In this document: positions 8,533-17,305 of the stretch, one piece after another | Position numbering within the stretch: the first letter of the stretch is position 1 | Layout of the letters: each line of letters begins with the position of its first letter | DNA from: Streptomyces tubercidicus | GTDB lineage: Bacteria > Actinomycetota > Actinomycetes > Streptomycetales > Streptomycetaceae | NCBI RefSeq assembly: GCF_027497495.1 | Contig: NZ_CP114205.1 | Span: 7,068,001 to 7,132,000, forward strand | DNA: 64,000 bases | Direction of reading: 5' to 3' | Position numbers and translations under genes: made by a program | Notes under the pieces: generated by a model | Seen by the model: the letters and a program-made list of their open reading frames with translations, nothing else | The model's database searches: none | Told to the model about the DNA's origin: nothing

Positions 8533-8811
8533 ATGCTGACGGCACCCCTCGTGCTGCGCACGGATCTCGCCGAGGAGCGCGAGGCCCCTGGCCACGAGGC
8601 CCCGGACCACGACGTGCCGGATCCGCCACCGCCGGGCCCGCTGGACCCCGTCCACCCCAAGCCCCAGCCGCCGCCGGTCCCCGACCCGGGCGCCGAGCCG
8701 GGCCCCGCCCCCGACGCTCACCCGGCCCCCGACTCGGACGCCGAGCCCGAACCCGAGGCCGGGGCTGTCCGCCCTCGTGCGGCCGTCGCGTCAGGGCGGA
8801 GATGCGGATGA
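8533..8811 (+). CDS. Small Pro/Glu/Asp-rich protein
   Basis: This 92-residue protein starts MLTAPLVLRTDLAEE and then becomes a low-complexity run of Pro, Asp, Glu and His with PxP repeats. ATG 8533 is preceded by AAGGAG at good spacing, and third codon positions are strongly GC, so translation is plausible. There are no membrane segments or cysteines apart from the last residues. Two similar short Pro/Glu-rich genes occur at 31854-32117 and 38041-38280. The function is unknown; it is probably disordered. Confidence 0.5.
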   Translation: MLTAPLVLRTDLAEEREAPGHEAPDHDVPDPPPPGPLDPVHPKPQPPPVPDPGAEPGPAPDAHPAPDSDAEPEPEAGAVRPRAAVASGRRCG

Positions 8812-8990
8812 TTCCGCCGCCCCTCAGCCTGGAGGTACGGGAGTCTCCGGCGCAGTCGACGTAGGGGACGGCCCGGCATGGGCATTGCGTCCGTCGAGAG
8901 GCTTTGCGCATGGCGAGGGACGGTGTGCCGCTGCGCACGCAGGGCGTGGCCCAGTGGCGACCGTCGGCGACGCGCGAGTAGGGAGCAGCA

Positions 8991-9371
8991 GTGACCAGAC
9001 ACCGTAAGTCCTCGCACCCGAAGATGGGCGAGGGCCAGAGCATGCACAAGGGAACCGAGCAGCACGGCTGGTCGCCCGACGTCGATCAGACCGAGCAGCA
9101 GAAGAACGAGAGCGCGCGCCGGTCGTTCCGCCCGGAGGAGTACGCGCCCGAGAAGGGCCGTGGCGAGAAGGGCCGCGGCAAGGAGTCCGGCGGGCAGGAG
9201 AAGGTCCCTCCGGCGAGCGAGGTCAAGAGCGAGACGCGTTCGGGCGAGCGGCGCGCCGCCGACACCGACGAGAAGGGCATGCGGGACATGGGTCCCAAGG
9301 GCCCCTCGCGCCGGCCCAGCGGCGGCAGGGACGCGGAGGCACACACCGGAGTCGACCCGCAGGACCCCTGA
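8991..9371 (+). CDS. Hydrophilic small protein, unknown function
   Basis: This 126-residue, strongly charged protein is rich in Lys, Arg, Glu and Gly and has no hydrophobic segment. It reads MTRHRKSSHPKMGEGQSMHK, then EEYAPEKGRGEKGRGKES, and ends GVDPQDP. GTG 8991 is preceded by GGGAGCA. Such proteins are common in Streptomyces and some are annotated as stress-related, but no domain is recognisable. It is convergent with the small membrane protein at 9405. Confidence 0.65.
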   Translation: MTRHRKSSHPKMGEGQSMHKGTEQHGWSPDVDQTEQQKNESARRSFRPEEYAPEKGRGEKGRGKESGGQEKVPPASEVKSETRSGERRAADTDEKGMRDMGPKGPSRRPSGGRDAEAHTGVDPQDP

Positions 9372-9404
9372 CGGCCCGGCGGCCCGGTACCTCTCAGGTC
9401 GCGG

Positions 9405-9560
9405 CTACCAGTAGTGCTTGCGGCCCGCGACCGCGTGTCCCATGGCGCCTAGGCCCCAGAGAATGGCGCCGATGACGGCGAGGATGATTCCGAGGATCCA
9501 CAGAATGCCGATGCCGGTCAGGAATCCGATGACAAGCAGGATGACTCCGAGAATGATCAC
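9405..9560 (-). CDS. Small membrane protein, DUF6131-like
   Basis: This 51-residue protein is almost entirely two hydrophobic helices, beginning IILGVILLVIGFLTGIGIL and ending GRKHYW. It matches the short DUF6131-type membrane proteins of Streptomyces. The start is GTG 9560 with GGAG five bases upstream. The longer open frame to 9800 is not coding in character. No function is established. Confidence 0.75.
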   Translation of the reverse strand: MIILGVILLVIGFLTGIGILWILGIILAVIGAILWGLGAMGHAVAGRKHYW

Positions 9561-9774
9561 GAGCCGCTCCGATCCGGGATGCGTGGCCGACCTGGCATGC
9601 GGGTCTGGCATGTGTGCGTATTCATCACTTTGATCCCGGGGTGCGCCGAGGGCAACTGCTCGTCGGCGGCGGCCCGCCGGAACGGCGGATCGCTCGGGAG
9701 GCCGGTCCCGGGGGCGCGCTCTACGCTGGGTGAGGAAGCCGGCGGCCGAGGTGCGGTGAGGCGGTGGATGGCTT

Positions 9775-10248
9775 ATGGCCGTACGACACCAGCTGGTCAA
9801 GCGGGCGCCCGAGGAGTTGTGGGCGGTGCTCGCCGACCCTTCCCACTACGAGGACTGGGTGGTCGGAACCGCTCGTACGCGGCCGGAGGACGGTAACTGG
9901 CCGGAGGTCGGGGCGACGCTCGCCTATACGGTGCGGGTGGGGCCCTGGGAGGTCGGCGGGCACACCGTTGTCCGCCGCAGTGACCCGCCGCGCACTCTCG
10001 AACTGGAGGTGGACAGCGGTTGGCTGGGCACCGCCCGGATCGCCCTTGAGGTGCGCCCCTGGGGCACGGATTCCCTGGTCATCGTCGATGAACATCCGCT
10101 GACCGGGCCGGGCGGACGGCTGCACAACGCGGCCCTGGACGCCCTGCTGCAGCTGCGCCATCGCAGCATGCTCAGCAGGCTGGCGGAAGTGGCCGAAGCG
10201 GCCGAAGTGGCCGAGGCGGCCCCGGTCAGGGCACCCACCGGAGCTTGA
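9775..10248 (+). CDS. SRPBCC (polyketide cyclase/dehydrase-like) family protein
   Basis: This 157-residue protein has the START-like layout: an opening strand MAVRHQLVKRAPEELWAVLADPSHYEDWVVG, then alternating strands, and a long C-terminal helix DALLQLRHRSMLSRLAEVAEA. The opening helix with DPSHYEDW is the family hallmark. The C-terminus has a short AEVAEAAEVAEAA repeat encoded by a 9-15 base DNA repeat, which may be variable. It lies about 190 bases before a flavoprotein gene on the same strand. The ligand is unknown. Confidence 0.85.
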   Translation: MAVRHQLVKRAPEELWAVLADPSHYEDWVVGTARTRPEDGNWPEVGATLAYTVRVGPWEVGGHTVVRRSDPPRTLELEVDSGWLGTARIALEVRPWGTDSLVIVDEHPLTGPGGRLHNAALDALLQLRHRSMLSRLAEVAEAAEVAEAAPVRAPTGA

Positions 10249-10442
10249 CCCGTCGGACTGACTGCCGGAGTGGCTGCGGCAGACGGGCCGCCGGACTGGC
10301 CACCTGGCTGGCCCCCCGACTGACCGGCCGACTGGCGCCGGACCGACCGCCGAGCCTCCAGGCCCCCAGACCCCCGTCCCGCCCGGCGGCGCACCGGCGG
10401 CCCTGCCCGGTGCGCCACCCCGCAGGTGAACAGGAGGCAGCG

Positions 10443-12077
10443 ATGCCGGACGCAGTGGTGATCGGTGCCGGGCCCAATGGACTTGTCGCGGCGAATCTGC
10501 TGGCCGACGCCGGGTGGACGGTGGAGGTGCTGGAGGAGCAGGAGGAGCCGGGCGGGGCGGTTCGGAGCGACCGTGCGGTGCACCCTGACTTCGTCAACGA
10601 TCTGTGCAGTTCGTTCTATCCGTTGGCCGCCGCCTCCCCGGTCCTCGGCGCCCTGGACCTGTATGAAGAGGGGCTGGTCTGGAGTCATGCGCCCCAGGTG
10701 CTGGCTCATCCGCTGACCGATGGCCGCTGTGCGCTGCTGCGGCGCGCCACCGCCGACACGGCCGCCGGGCTGGAGACCTTCGGCACCGGTGACGGCGCGG
10801 CCTGGCAGGGGTTGTGTGAGACCTGGGACCGGGTCGGCGGCGAGCTCATCGGCGCGCTGTTCACGCCCTTCCCGCCGCTGCGGGCCCTGACCCGGCTCGC
10901 CGCCCGGGTCCGCGGCGCCGGTGGGCTGCGCCTGGCGCGGATGATGCTGCTGCCCGTACGGCGCCTGGGCGAGGAGGAGTTCCGGGGTGAGGCAGGACGG
11001 CTGCTGCTGGCGGGCAATGCGTTGCATGCCGACCTCGCCCCCGAGGCCGCGGGCAGCGGCGGTTTCGGCTGGCTGATGTCGATGCTCGGCCAGCGCTACG
11101 GGTTTCCGGTCCCGGCCGGTGGTGCCCAGTCGCTCACCACGGCCCTGGTGCGGCGGCTGCAGCGCCGGGGCGGGGTGCTGCGTTGCGGGGAGCGGGTGGA
11201 CGAGATCGTCATACGCTCCGGGCGCGCGGTGGCGGTGCGCACCGCGATCGGTGAGACCGTGCCGGGCCGCCGCGCCGTAGTGGCGGATGTGTCCGTGCCC
11301 GCGCTGTACGGCCGACTGGTCGATGCCCGGCATCTCCCCGGCCGGCTGACGGCGGACCTGCGGCGCTTCCAATGGGACTTCGCCACCTTCAAGGTGGACT
11401 GGGCGCTTGGCGGCCCGGTGCCGTGGACCGCCGAGGAGGCCGCCACCGCGGGCACCGTGCACCTGGCCGACGGAATGGACGAACTCACCCGCTTCACCGC
11501 CCAGATCGCCGCCGGGCAGGTGCCCGACCGGCCGTTCGCCCTGTTCGGCCAGATGACCACGGCGGACGCCACCCGCTCCCCGCCCGGTACCGAGGCGGCC
11601 TGGGCCTACACCCACGTACCCCACCGCATCCGGGGGGACGCGGGCGAGGACGGGATCGGCGGAGCCTGGGGCCAGGGGGAGCAGGCGGCGATGGCGGACC
11701 GGCTGGAGGAGCAGGTCGAGCGCTTCGCGCCGGGCTTCCGGTCCCGGATCAAGGCGCGCCGAATTCTCGCCCCGCCCGCGTTCGAGGCGATGGACGCCAA
11801 CTTGCACGGGGGTGCCCTCAACGGCGGCACGGCCGCCCTCCACCAGCAGCTGGTGTTCCGTCCGCTGCCGGGCCAGGCCCGCCCGGAAACCCCCATAGCG
11901 GGCCTCTACTTGGCCTCCGCCGGAGCCCATCCGGGCGGCGGGGTGCACGGCGCCCCCGGCGCCAACGCGGCCCGCGCGGCGCTCCGCACCCGCGCCCCGG
12001 GCCGCGCCCTCAGCCGGGCACAGCGCGCACTCCACCACGGCGCCGGACACACATCCCGGCGGGAGAGGGAGAGGTGA
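10443..12077 (+). CDS. FAD-dependent oxidoreductase, phytoene desaturase-like
   Basis: This 544-residue protein opens with VVIGAGPNGLVAANLLADAG, the dinucleotide-binding fold, followed by the E of EVLEEQEEPGGAVRS that contacts the FAD ribose and the GG-motif of the CrtI/amine-oxidase group. The C-terminal FAD segment is GLYLASAGAHPGGGVHGAPGANAAR. ATG 10443 has AGGAGG upstream at good spacing; the 66 residues of open frame before it are repetitive and not included. No other carotenoid genes are nearby, so the substrate is open. It shares its strand with the SRPBCC gene. Confidence 0.88.
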   Translation: MPDAVVIGAGPNGLVAANLLADAGWTVEVLEEQEEPGGAVRSDRAVHPDFVNDLCSSFYPLAAASPVLGALDLYEEGLVWSHAPQVLAHPLTDGRCALLRRATADTAAGLETFGTGDGAAWQGLCETWDRVGGELIGALFTPFPPLRALTRLAARVRGAGGLRLARMMLLPVRRLGEEEFRGEAGRLLLAGNALHADLAPEAAGSGGFGWLMSMLGQRYGFPVPAGGAQSLTTALVRRLQRRGGVLRCGERVDEIVIRSGRAVAVRTAIGETVPGRRAVVADVSVPALYGRLVDARHLPGRLTADLRRFQWDFATFKVDWALGGPVPWTAEEAATAGTVHLADGMDELTRFTAQIAAGQVPDRPFALFGQMTTADATRSPPGTEAAWAYTHVPHRIRGDAGEDGIGGAWGQGEQAAMADRLEEQVERFAPGFRSRIKARRILAPPAFEAMDANLHGGALNGGTAALHQQLVFRPLPGQARPETPIAGLYLASAGAHPGGGVHGAPGANAARAALRTRAPGRALSRAQRALHHGAGHTSRRERER

Positions 12078-12087
12078 AGCCACGGGC

Positions 12088-12230
12088 AGCTGACGCGACA
12101 TAGAACTGACGCGACATAGAGCTGAGGCGGCAGTGAGTCGAAGCGACTTCGAGTTCAGGTGACAGGCGAGCTGAAGCGACGGGAAGCTCAGGCGACAGTA
12201 GAACTCTCAGGCAGGCGAGCCGAAGTGACG
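12088..12230. repeat. Degenerate direct repeats, unit about 15 bp
   Basis: Just after the flavoprotein stop, a unit close to CTGACGCGACATAGA occurs twice exactly in tandem and then decays into CTGAAGCGACGGGAA and CTCAGGCGACAGTAG. It fills the gap before the phosphatase stop. It could be a decayed satellite or a termination-related tract. No gene is seen here. Confidence 0.5.
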
Positions 12231-12240
12231 ACCAGCCACC

Positions 12241-14376
12241 TCACCCCTGCGTAACCGGCCCGCCCGGCAGCGCCGCCAGCAGCATGAGTGCCACATCGTC
12301 CCGCCGGTCGGGGTCCCCGTGCCGGTTCTCCAGGAGGGCGTCGGCGAGGCGGTCCGGGCTCAGTGGCGGGGCGTCGTTGAGGCGTGCGGCGAGGTCGGCT
12401 ACCGAGCGGTCCGGATCGACGCCCGGTGTCTCGATCAGGCCGTCGGTGTAGAGCGCCAGGACGGACTGCCGCGGCAGGGTGATCTCCGTGGTGGAGTACC
12501 GGGCGCCGGGCTCGATGCCCAGCAGCAGCCCCGGGGGGACGTGCAGCACCGTGGTGTGCCGGTCAGGGTGGCGGAGCAGCGGCGGTGGATGGCCGGCGCC
12601 GGCCAGCCGCGCCCGGCGGGTACGCAGGTCGATCTGGACGTACAGACAGCTGGTGAACAGGCCCGGGTCCAGATCCGTCAGCAGCCGGTTCGTACGGGCC
12701 AGCACCTCGTCCGGCGCGGCCCCGGCGGTGGCGTAGGCGCGGACGGCGGTGCGTACCTGCCCCATGAGGGCGGCGGCGGCCGCGTTGTGGCCCTGGACGT
12801 CACCGATGACGGCGGCGACGCTGTCCTCGTCGAGGCGGATCAGATCGTAGAAATCGCCGCCGATGTCCATCCCATGGGTCGACGGCAGGTAGCGGGCGGC
12901 GACGGCGAACCCCGGTACCGGGGGCAGCCCGTGCGGCAACAGGCCCGCCTGCAGATCGTGCGCCAGCTGCTGCTTGGCGTCGTACAGCCGGGCCCGGTCC
13001 AGCGCCTGGGCGATCAGCCCGGCCAGTGAGGTCAGCACCTGGCGTTCCTCCAGGCTGAAGGTGCGCGGGCGGGTGTACGACAGGATGCAGCAGCCGACCG
13101 GGCGGCCGGACACGATCAGCGGCAGTACGGCCCGCGCCGCCTTGCCGGTCAGCCGCGGCAGTCCGGGGTAGTCGCGTTCGATCTCCTCGGGGGAGCTGAA
13201 GAAGCTGGGCTCCCCGGTGCCGAGGGCGTGGACGGCGGGGCTGTTGGCGGCGCTGAGGGCGACCCCTTCGAAGGCGGCGACCGCCTCGGCGGGGTATCCG
13301 CGGTGCCCGATGGTGCGCAGCCGGCCCGCCTCCGCCACGTACATGAGCATGCCCTGGGCGCCGAACGCCGGCACGATCTGGTCGGCGACGAGAGCGACCA
13401 CATCCTGCGTCCCCACGGCCTCGGTGAGGGCGGCCGCGAGATGCAGCACGTGGTAGATCTGGCCGGCCCGCACGGGCATGACCTCCCCGAGCGCGGGTTC
13501 GGGCGCCACCGGGCCGTAGTCCTTGTCCGACGGGGTGATCCACACGCTCAGGCCCCGGCCGTCCGGGAACAGCCGGAAGGTGAGCCAGTGGTGCGGCGGC
13601 CGGCTGGCGGTGAACGAGGCCGGGCGGCGGCTGATCACCGCGGCGCGGTAGCGGTCCTCGAAGGCCGGGTCACGCAGCCATGTCAGAACTTCCCAGGGGC
13701 GCGCGCCGATCAGCCGGCCGGCCTGCTCACCGAGCAGCTCCACCGCGCCCTTCGTGACCAGGGTGATGCGCCCCTCCAGATCGAGGGCGCAGCAGCCGCC
13801 GGGCAGCCGCTCCAGGTAGTCGGCCGCCGCCTGCGCCTCGGCCGGGCCCACCGTCCGCACCGGTGGCGGCGTGAGGACCCGCGGTGCCTCGGGCGGGTCG
13901 GAGCCGTCGGGCCGGGGGAGCTGTGCCAGCAGCGCCGCCAGGCGCTCACACGCGGCCGTCATCGCCTCGCGCTCCGCCGTCGACAGCCGGTGCCCATGGC
14001 CGGCCGGCCACAACAGCAGCAGCGCGCCTCGGCTGCCGGTCGGGCCGCCGACCGGGGCCGCCGCCAGCGAGAAGTCGTACGGCACTGCCACCGCCGTACG
14101 CGGAAAGTCGCGGGCCAGCTGCTGCGGGCCGCCCACCCACACCAGACGCTGCTCGCGGGTGGCGACGGCGACCGGGATGGGCGCTGCCAGCGCGACGCGG
14201 TCCCAGGGCGCCAGGAACGGCGCCGGTACCCCGCTCATGACGGTCAGCTGCAGGACCGGCACGTCGGCCGCCAGCACATAGACCCCGCCGACGGACGCCC
14301 CGGTCTCCCGCATCGCGCACAGCAGCGCCCGGCCCACCGGGTCGCCCACCGGGCCGGGCCCGGCCCCGCCGGTCAT
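12241..14376 (-). CDS. GAF-PAS-GAF-SpoIIE-type PP2C phosphatase
   Basis: This ~711-residue protein has an N-terminal GAF-like region (about 20-165) and a PAS-like domain (about 185-290: CCALDLEGRITLVTKGAVELLG). A second GAF domain (about 310-460) and a linker helix YDAKQQLAHDLQAGLLP follow. The C-terminal phosphatase domain contains GMDIGGDFYD, VIGDVQGHNAAAAALM, AGHPPPLL and a final RDDVALMLL. These Asp residues bind Mn/Mg, so it should be active on phosphoserine of an anti-anti-sigma-type partner. Start 14376 gives a family-like N-terminus and an AGGTG ribosome site; the extension to 14628 reads through a repeat tract. No anti-sigma gene is adjacent. Confidence 0.85.
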   Translation of the reverse strand: MTGGAGPGPVGDPVGRALLCAMRETGASVGGVYVLAADVPVLQLTVMSGVPAPFLAPWDRVALAAPIPVAVATREQRLVWVGGPQQLARDFPRTAVAVPYDFSLAAAPVGGPTGSRGALLLLWPAGHGHRLSTAEREAMTAACERLAALLAQLPRPDGSDPPEAPRVLTPPPVRTVGPAEAQAAADYLERLPGGCCALDLEGRITLVTKGAVELLGEQAGRLIGARPWEVLTWLRDPAFEDRYRAAVISRRPASFTASRPPHHWLTFRLFPDGRGLSVWITPSDKDYGPVAPEPALGEVMPVRAGQIYHVLHLAAALTEAVGTQDVVALVADQIVPAFGAQGMLMYVAEAGRLRTIGHRGYPAEAVAAFEGVALSAANSPAVHALGTGEPSFFSSPEEIERDYPGLPRLTGKAARAVLPLIVSGRPVGCCILSYTRPRTFSLEERQVLTSLAGLIAQALDRARLYDAKQQLAHDLQAGLLPHGLPPVPGFAVAARYLPSTHGMDIGGDFYDLIRLDEDSVAAVIGDVQGHNAAAAALMGQVRTAVRAYATAGAAPDEVLARTNRLLTDLDPGLFTSCLYVQIDLRTRRARLAGAGHPPPLLRHPDRHTTVLHVPPGLLLGIEPGARYSTTEITLPRQSVLALYTDGLIETPGVDPDRSVADLAARLNDAPPLSPDRLADALLENRHGDPDRRDDVALMLLAALPGGPVTQG

Positions 14377-14716
14377 CGCGCACCTGCACACAGCTGTCGT
14401 TGTGCCATCGGGACCCACTCCGGCCCGCCGGACTCTCCCGTGCCGAGACCGAGCTGACGTCTCTCCCGGGACCGTGCTGATATCTCTCCCGAGACCGTTT
14501 CGACGGCTCTCCCGGGACAGTGCTGACGTTACGCCGCCCACCGGGCCGCGGCACTCGCTGCCGGGCCGGAGCGGGCCGGACCGGGCCGGACCCGACCGGT
14601 GCCCGCGGACCAGGACTTTCGGCCCCAAGATGCGCTCAGCTCAGGCCGCGTATCATGAAATGGCGCCTCTTTGTAGTGGCGCGGGCAGCATGTCGCCTCC
14701 GATTTCGGAGTGAAAC
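14377..14716. other. Divergent intergenic region between phosphatase and gas vesicle operon
   Basis: About 340 bases separate the phosphatase start (leftward) from gvpO (rightward). It holds four tandem 23-base repeats and, nearer gvpO, lower-GC sequence around 14650-14700 where a promoter could lie. No credible small ORF was found. It must contain the promoters for both directions. Confidence 0.6.
14433..14529. repeat. Four tandem 23-28 bp repeats, possible operator array
   Basis: Each copy begins CTCTCCCG and continues with a GACCGTGCTGA-like part. Copies start at 14433 (28 bases), 14461, 14484 and 14507 (23 bases each). They lie 57 bases upstream of the phosphatase start and 188 bases upstream of gvpO. 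About two helical turns between copies would put them on one face of DNA, as in a cooperative binding site. No matching regulator is known to me. Confidence 0.65.
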
Positions 14717-15151
14717 ATGGCCGCAGGCGAACAGGACGAGACCGAACAAGTCCGGCGTCCGTCCAGTAAGAAGACCGCCAAGAAGACCACGAAGAAAACC
14801 GTCAAAAAGACCGCCGAACGAGCCGGCAGCGTCCAGGCCGGACGCCGTGAGAGCGACACCGAACCGCAGGACGAACCGCCGCGCGCGGGCCGCCGGGTTT
14901 CGGCGCCACGCGCCATGCGGTACGCGGCGGAGCAGCTCAAGGAGCTGCTGGGGCGGGCCCCCGAGTCCGTCTCCGCGGTGCAGCCGACGGAGGACGGCTG
15001 GCAGGCGGACGTGGAAGTCCTGGAGCTGGAACGCGTCCCCGGGACCACCAGCGTGATGGCGACCTACCGGGTGATGCTGGACAAGGAAGGCGAACTGGTC
15101 GCGTACGAGCGCACCCGCCGCTACACCCGGGGCCAGATCGACCGTCGTTAG
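14717..15151 (+). CDS. gvpO: Gas vesicle protein GvpO
   Basis: The C-terminal ~85 residues of this 144-residue protein are the conserved GvpO domain, with SVSAVQPTEDGWQADVEVLE, RVPGTTSVMATYRVMLD and RTRRYTRGQID. The N-terminus is a Lys/Thr-rich tail (SKKTAKKTTKKTVKKTAER) like histone H1. GvpO is needed for vesicle formation in halophilic archaea and is the first gene in actinobacterial gvp clusters. The start has GGAG seven bases upstream. It heads an eight-gene operon with tight spacing. Confidence 0.92.
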   Translation: MAAGEQDETEQVRRPSSKKTAKKTTKKTVKKTAERAGSVQAGRRESDTEPQDEPPRAGRRVSAPRAMRYAAEQLKELLGRAPESVSAVQPTEDGWQADVEVLELERVPGTTSVMATYRVMLDKEGELVAYERTRRYTRGQIDRR

Positions 15152-15237
15152 GGCCCGGGAGGCCCCACAGGGCCGTTCGCCGGGCGAACGAGACGGCCAC
15201 TCCGTAAGGCCGGAGCGAGCCGGTGAAGGGAGGCACC

Positions 15238-15690
15238 GTGAGTGTGGTGCCGCAAAGCGGAGGAACCGTTGCCACAGGTGGCGGCGGAGGCTCCGGAAGC
15301 CTCTACGACATCCTCGACCTGATTCTGGACCGCGGGCTGGTCATCGACGTCTTTGTGCGGGTCTCGTTGGTGGGCATCGAAATCCTCAAGATCGACGCCC
15401 GGATCGTCGTCGCCAGCGTCGACACCTACCTGCGCTTCGCCGAGGCATGCAACCGCCTCGACCTGGAAGAGGGACGCAAGGCACCCTCCCAGCTCACCGA
15501 CATCGTCGGTGAGGTGACCGAGGGCGGCTCGCACGGCAAGGCCAAGGGCGCGCTGTCCGGGGCCGCGGAAGCGGTGACCGACGCGCTCAAGGGCGGCGGG
15601 GACGACGAGGAGCACGAGTCGAGGCACAAGGAGCCCGCCGAGCAGCGCGAGCGGCCCGCTCGCCGGCCGGCCCGGCGCCGAAAGGAGTGA
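15238..15690 (+). CDS. gvpA: Gas vesicle structural protein GvpA-type
   Basis: This 150-residue protein has the compact GvpA core at about residues 20-85: LYDILDLILDRGLVIDVFVRVSLVGIEILKIDARIVVASVDTYL in overview, with the conserved helix-strand-strand-helix pattern that packs into the vesicle ribs. It is longer than the ~70-residue cyanobacterial GvpA because of an N-terminal Gly-rich arm and a charged C-terminal tail rich in Glu, Lys and Arg, as in other Streptomyces copies. GTG 15238 is preceded by GGGAGG; an earlier start at 15223 is less likely. Confidence 0.92.
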   Translation: MSVVPQSGGTVATGGGGGSGSLYDILDLILDRGLVIDVFVRVSLVGIEILKIDARIVVASVDTYLRFAEACNRLDLEEGRKAPSQLTDIVGEVTEGGSHGKAKGALSGAAEAVTDALKGGGDDEEHESRHKEPAEQRERPARRPARRRKE

Positions 15691-15693
15691 GGG

Positions 15694-16407
15694 ATGTCGG
15701 TCTACGTCTACTCCATTCTCGCGGCCAGCCATCCGCAGGACCTGGCGGGCCTCGACGGGGTGGGGAACCCACCGTCCGAGCTCCGCACGGTGCAGAGCAA
15801 GCGCCTTTCCGCCGTCGTCAGCGACGCCCCGGAGGAGCTGCGGCCCAAGCGCCGTGACCTCGCCGCGCATCAGGCCGTCCAGGAACGGCTGATGGCCGGC
15901 GGCACGGTCCTGCCCTTGCAGTTCGGCTTCACGACCACGGACGACGAGGCCGTACGGGCCGTCCTGAAGGAGCGGGAGGACGAATTCACCGAGCGGCTGG
16001 AGGCGTTGGCGGACTGCGCCGAATACCACCTGAAGGCCGCCGAGGACGAGGACGCGCTGCTGCGGCAGATCCTCACCGAGTCGGATCAGGCACGCGAGCT
16101 CAACGAGCAGATCCGCAGCGGCAACGCCTCCCCCGAACTTCCGCTCGCCCTCGGTGAACTGGTCTCCCAGGAAGTGCAGGCACGGCAGGAGCAGCTGGCT
16201 GCCGGAGTCCTCGACGCGCTGCGCGGATTCGCGCGGGAGGAGAGCATCTCGGCGCCGACCGGCAACGACTTCCTGAGCGTGTCCTTCCTGGTGGAACAGG
16301 ACAACGAGAAGAGCTTCCTCGGTGCGCAGCGGGATCTCGCCAAGGAGCTGGGGGAGGACTTCGACCTCCGGCTGCTCGGACCGCTGCCCGCCTACAGTTT
16401 CGTCTAG
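15694..16407 (+). CDS. gvpF: Gas vesicle protein GvpF/GvpL family
   Basis: This 237-residue protein belongs to the GvpL/GvpF family, beginning VYVYSILAASHPQDL. It has the conserved HQAVQERLMAGGTVLPLQFGF core and a C-terminal LGPLPAYSF. GvpF is thought to contact GvpA early in vesicle nucleation. The gene starts four bases after the gvpA stop, with AAAGGAG upstream. A second family member, gvpL, lies at 17302. Operon position fits gvpF of the actinobacterial O-A-F-G-J-L-S-K order. Confidence 0.92.
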   Translation: MSVYVYSILAASHPQDLAGLDGVGNPPSELRTVQSKRLSAVVSDAPEELRPKRRDLAAHQAVQERLMAGGTVLPLQFGFTTTDDEAVRAVLKEREDEFTERLEALADCAEYHLKAAEDEDALLRQILTESDQARELNEQIRSGNASPELPLALGELVSQEVQARQEQLAAGVLDALRGFAREESISAPTGNDFLSVSFLVEQDNEKSFLGAQRDLAKELGEDFDLRLLGPLPAYSFV

Positions 16408-16420
16408 GGAGTGAGCCCCT

Positions 16421-16672
16421 ATGGGCCTGTTGAGCCAACTCGCCACCCTTCCGCTGGCACCGGTGCGCGGCGTGGCCTGGGTCATGCAACGCACCCTCGA
16501 TGCCGCGGAGCAGGAGTACTACGACCCCGAACCCGTCGAGCGGGAACTCGCCGAGCTGGAACGCGCGCTGCTGGCGGGAGAGATCTCCGAGGAGGTCTTC
16601 GACCGGCGCGAGGACGAACTGCTGGACCGGCTCGACGAGATCAGGGCGCATGCCCAGGGCACCGACATCTGA
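16421..16672 (+). CDS. gvpG: Gas vesicle protein GvpG
   Basis: This 83-residue, amphipathic helical protein begins MGLLSQLATLPLAPVRGVAW. A long acidic coiled-coil-like helix EPVERELAELERALLAGEISEEVFDRREDELLDRL follows in outline, ending HAQGTDI. The L-L-x-P-x-x-G-x-x-W N-terminus and the GEISEEEFxxxEDxLL helix are diagnostic for GvpG, an accessory assembly factor. It follows gvpF by 13 bases. A gap of 75 bases precedes gvpJ. Confidence 0.93.
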   Translation: MGLLSQLATLPLAPVRGVAWVMQRTLDAAEQEYYDPEPVERELAELERALLAGEISEEVFDRREDELLDRLDEIRAHAQGTDI

Positions 16673-16747
16673 CCGCGGTGGCCGCCGCGGAACGGGAGCG
16701 CCGCCCCGCGCTCCCGTCGCAACGCCGGAAATCGAGGTGCAGCGGCC

Positions 16748-17305
16748 GTGAGCGAACCCGTCGCCAGGAGGATGGGCGACTATCCGTCCCGGGCCGGCCC
16801 GCCTGGCGGGCAGGGCTCGTCGGCCAACCTTGCCGACATCTTGGAGCGGGTCCTGGACAAGGGCATCGTGATCGCCGGTGACATCCAGATCAACCTGCTG
16901 GACATCGAACTGCTCACCATCAAACTGCGGTTGCTGGTCGCCTCGGTGGACAAGGCGAAGGAGATGGGCATCGACTGGTGGGAGCACGACCCCTCGCTCT
17001 CCTCCCACGCCTCCGACGGCTACCGCTCGCTCGCCGACGAGAACAAGCGGCTGCGCGCCGAGATCAGGGCCATGCGCGAAGCCGACGAACTGCCGGTGGC
17101 CGAGGACGAAGACGAGGACGAAGACGAGGCCGAGGACGACTACGAGTACGAGGAGGAAGCGGAGGACGAAGCCGAACCCGAAGTGGGCGAGCGCCGTCCT
17201 GCCGCCCGCCGCTCCACCCGTGGTACCCGCGCCAAACGGGACCGGCCCGGCTCCCGTGGCAACCAGCCCGGCTCGCGTCCCAAGAAGAAGCGGGACGAAT
17301 CATGA
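16748..17305 (+). CDS. gvpJ: Gas vesicle protein GvpJ (GvpA paralogue with acidic tail)
   Basis: This 185-residue GvpA-family protein has its core at about residues 24-75 (LADILERVLDKGIVIAGDIQ, then LLDIELLTIKLRLLVASVDKA). The following coiled region ENKRLRAEIRAMREADEL leads into a dense acidic block of about 30 Asp/Glu residues and a basic end PKKKRDES. GvpJ paralogues are thought to make the vesicle tips or set its diameter. The start is GTG 16748. The stop overlaps the gvpL start (ATGA). The acidic-then-basic tail is longer than in most homologues. Confidence 0.9.
   Translation: MSEPVARRMGDYPSRAGPPGGQGSSANLADILERVLDKGIVIAGDIQINLLDIELLTIKLRLLVASVDKAKEMGIDWWEHDPSLSSHASDGYRSLADENKRLRAEIRAMREADELPVAEDEDEDEDEAEDDYEYEEEAEDEAEPEVGERRPAARRSTRGTRAKRDRPGSRGNQPGSRPKKKRDES

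Noticed and set aside
14377..14628. 84-residue N-terminal extension of the phosphatase
   Set aside because: It reads through the 23-base repeats; GAF homology and a ribosome site support the start at 14376.
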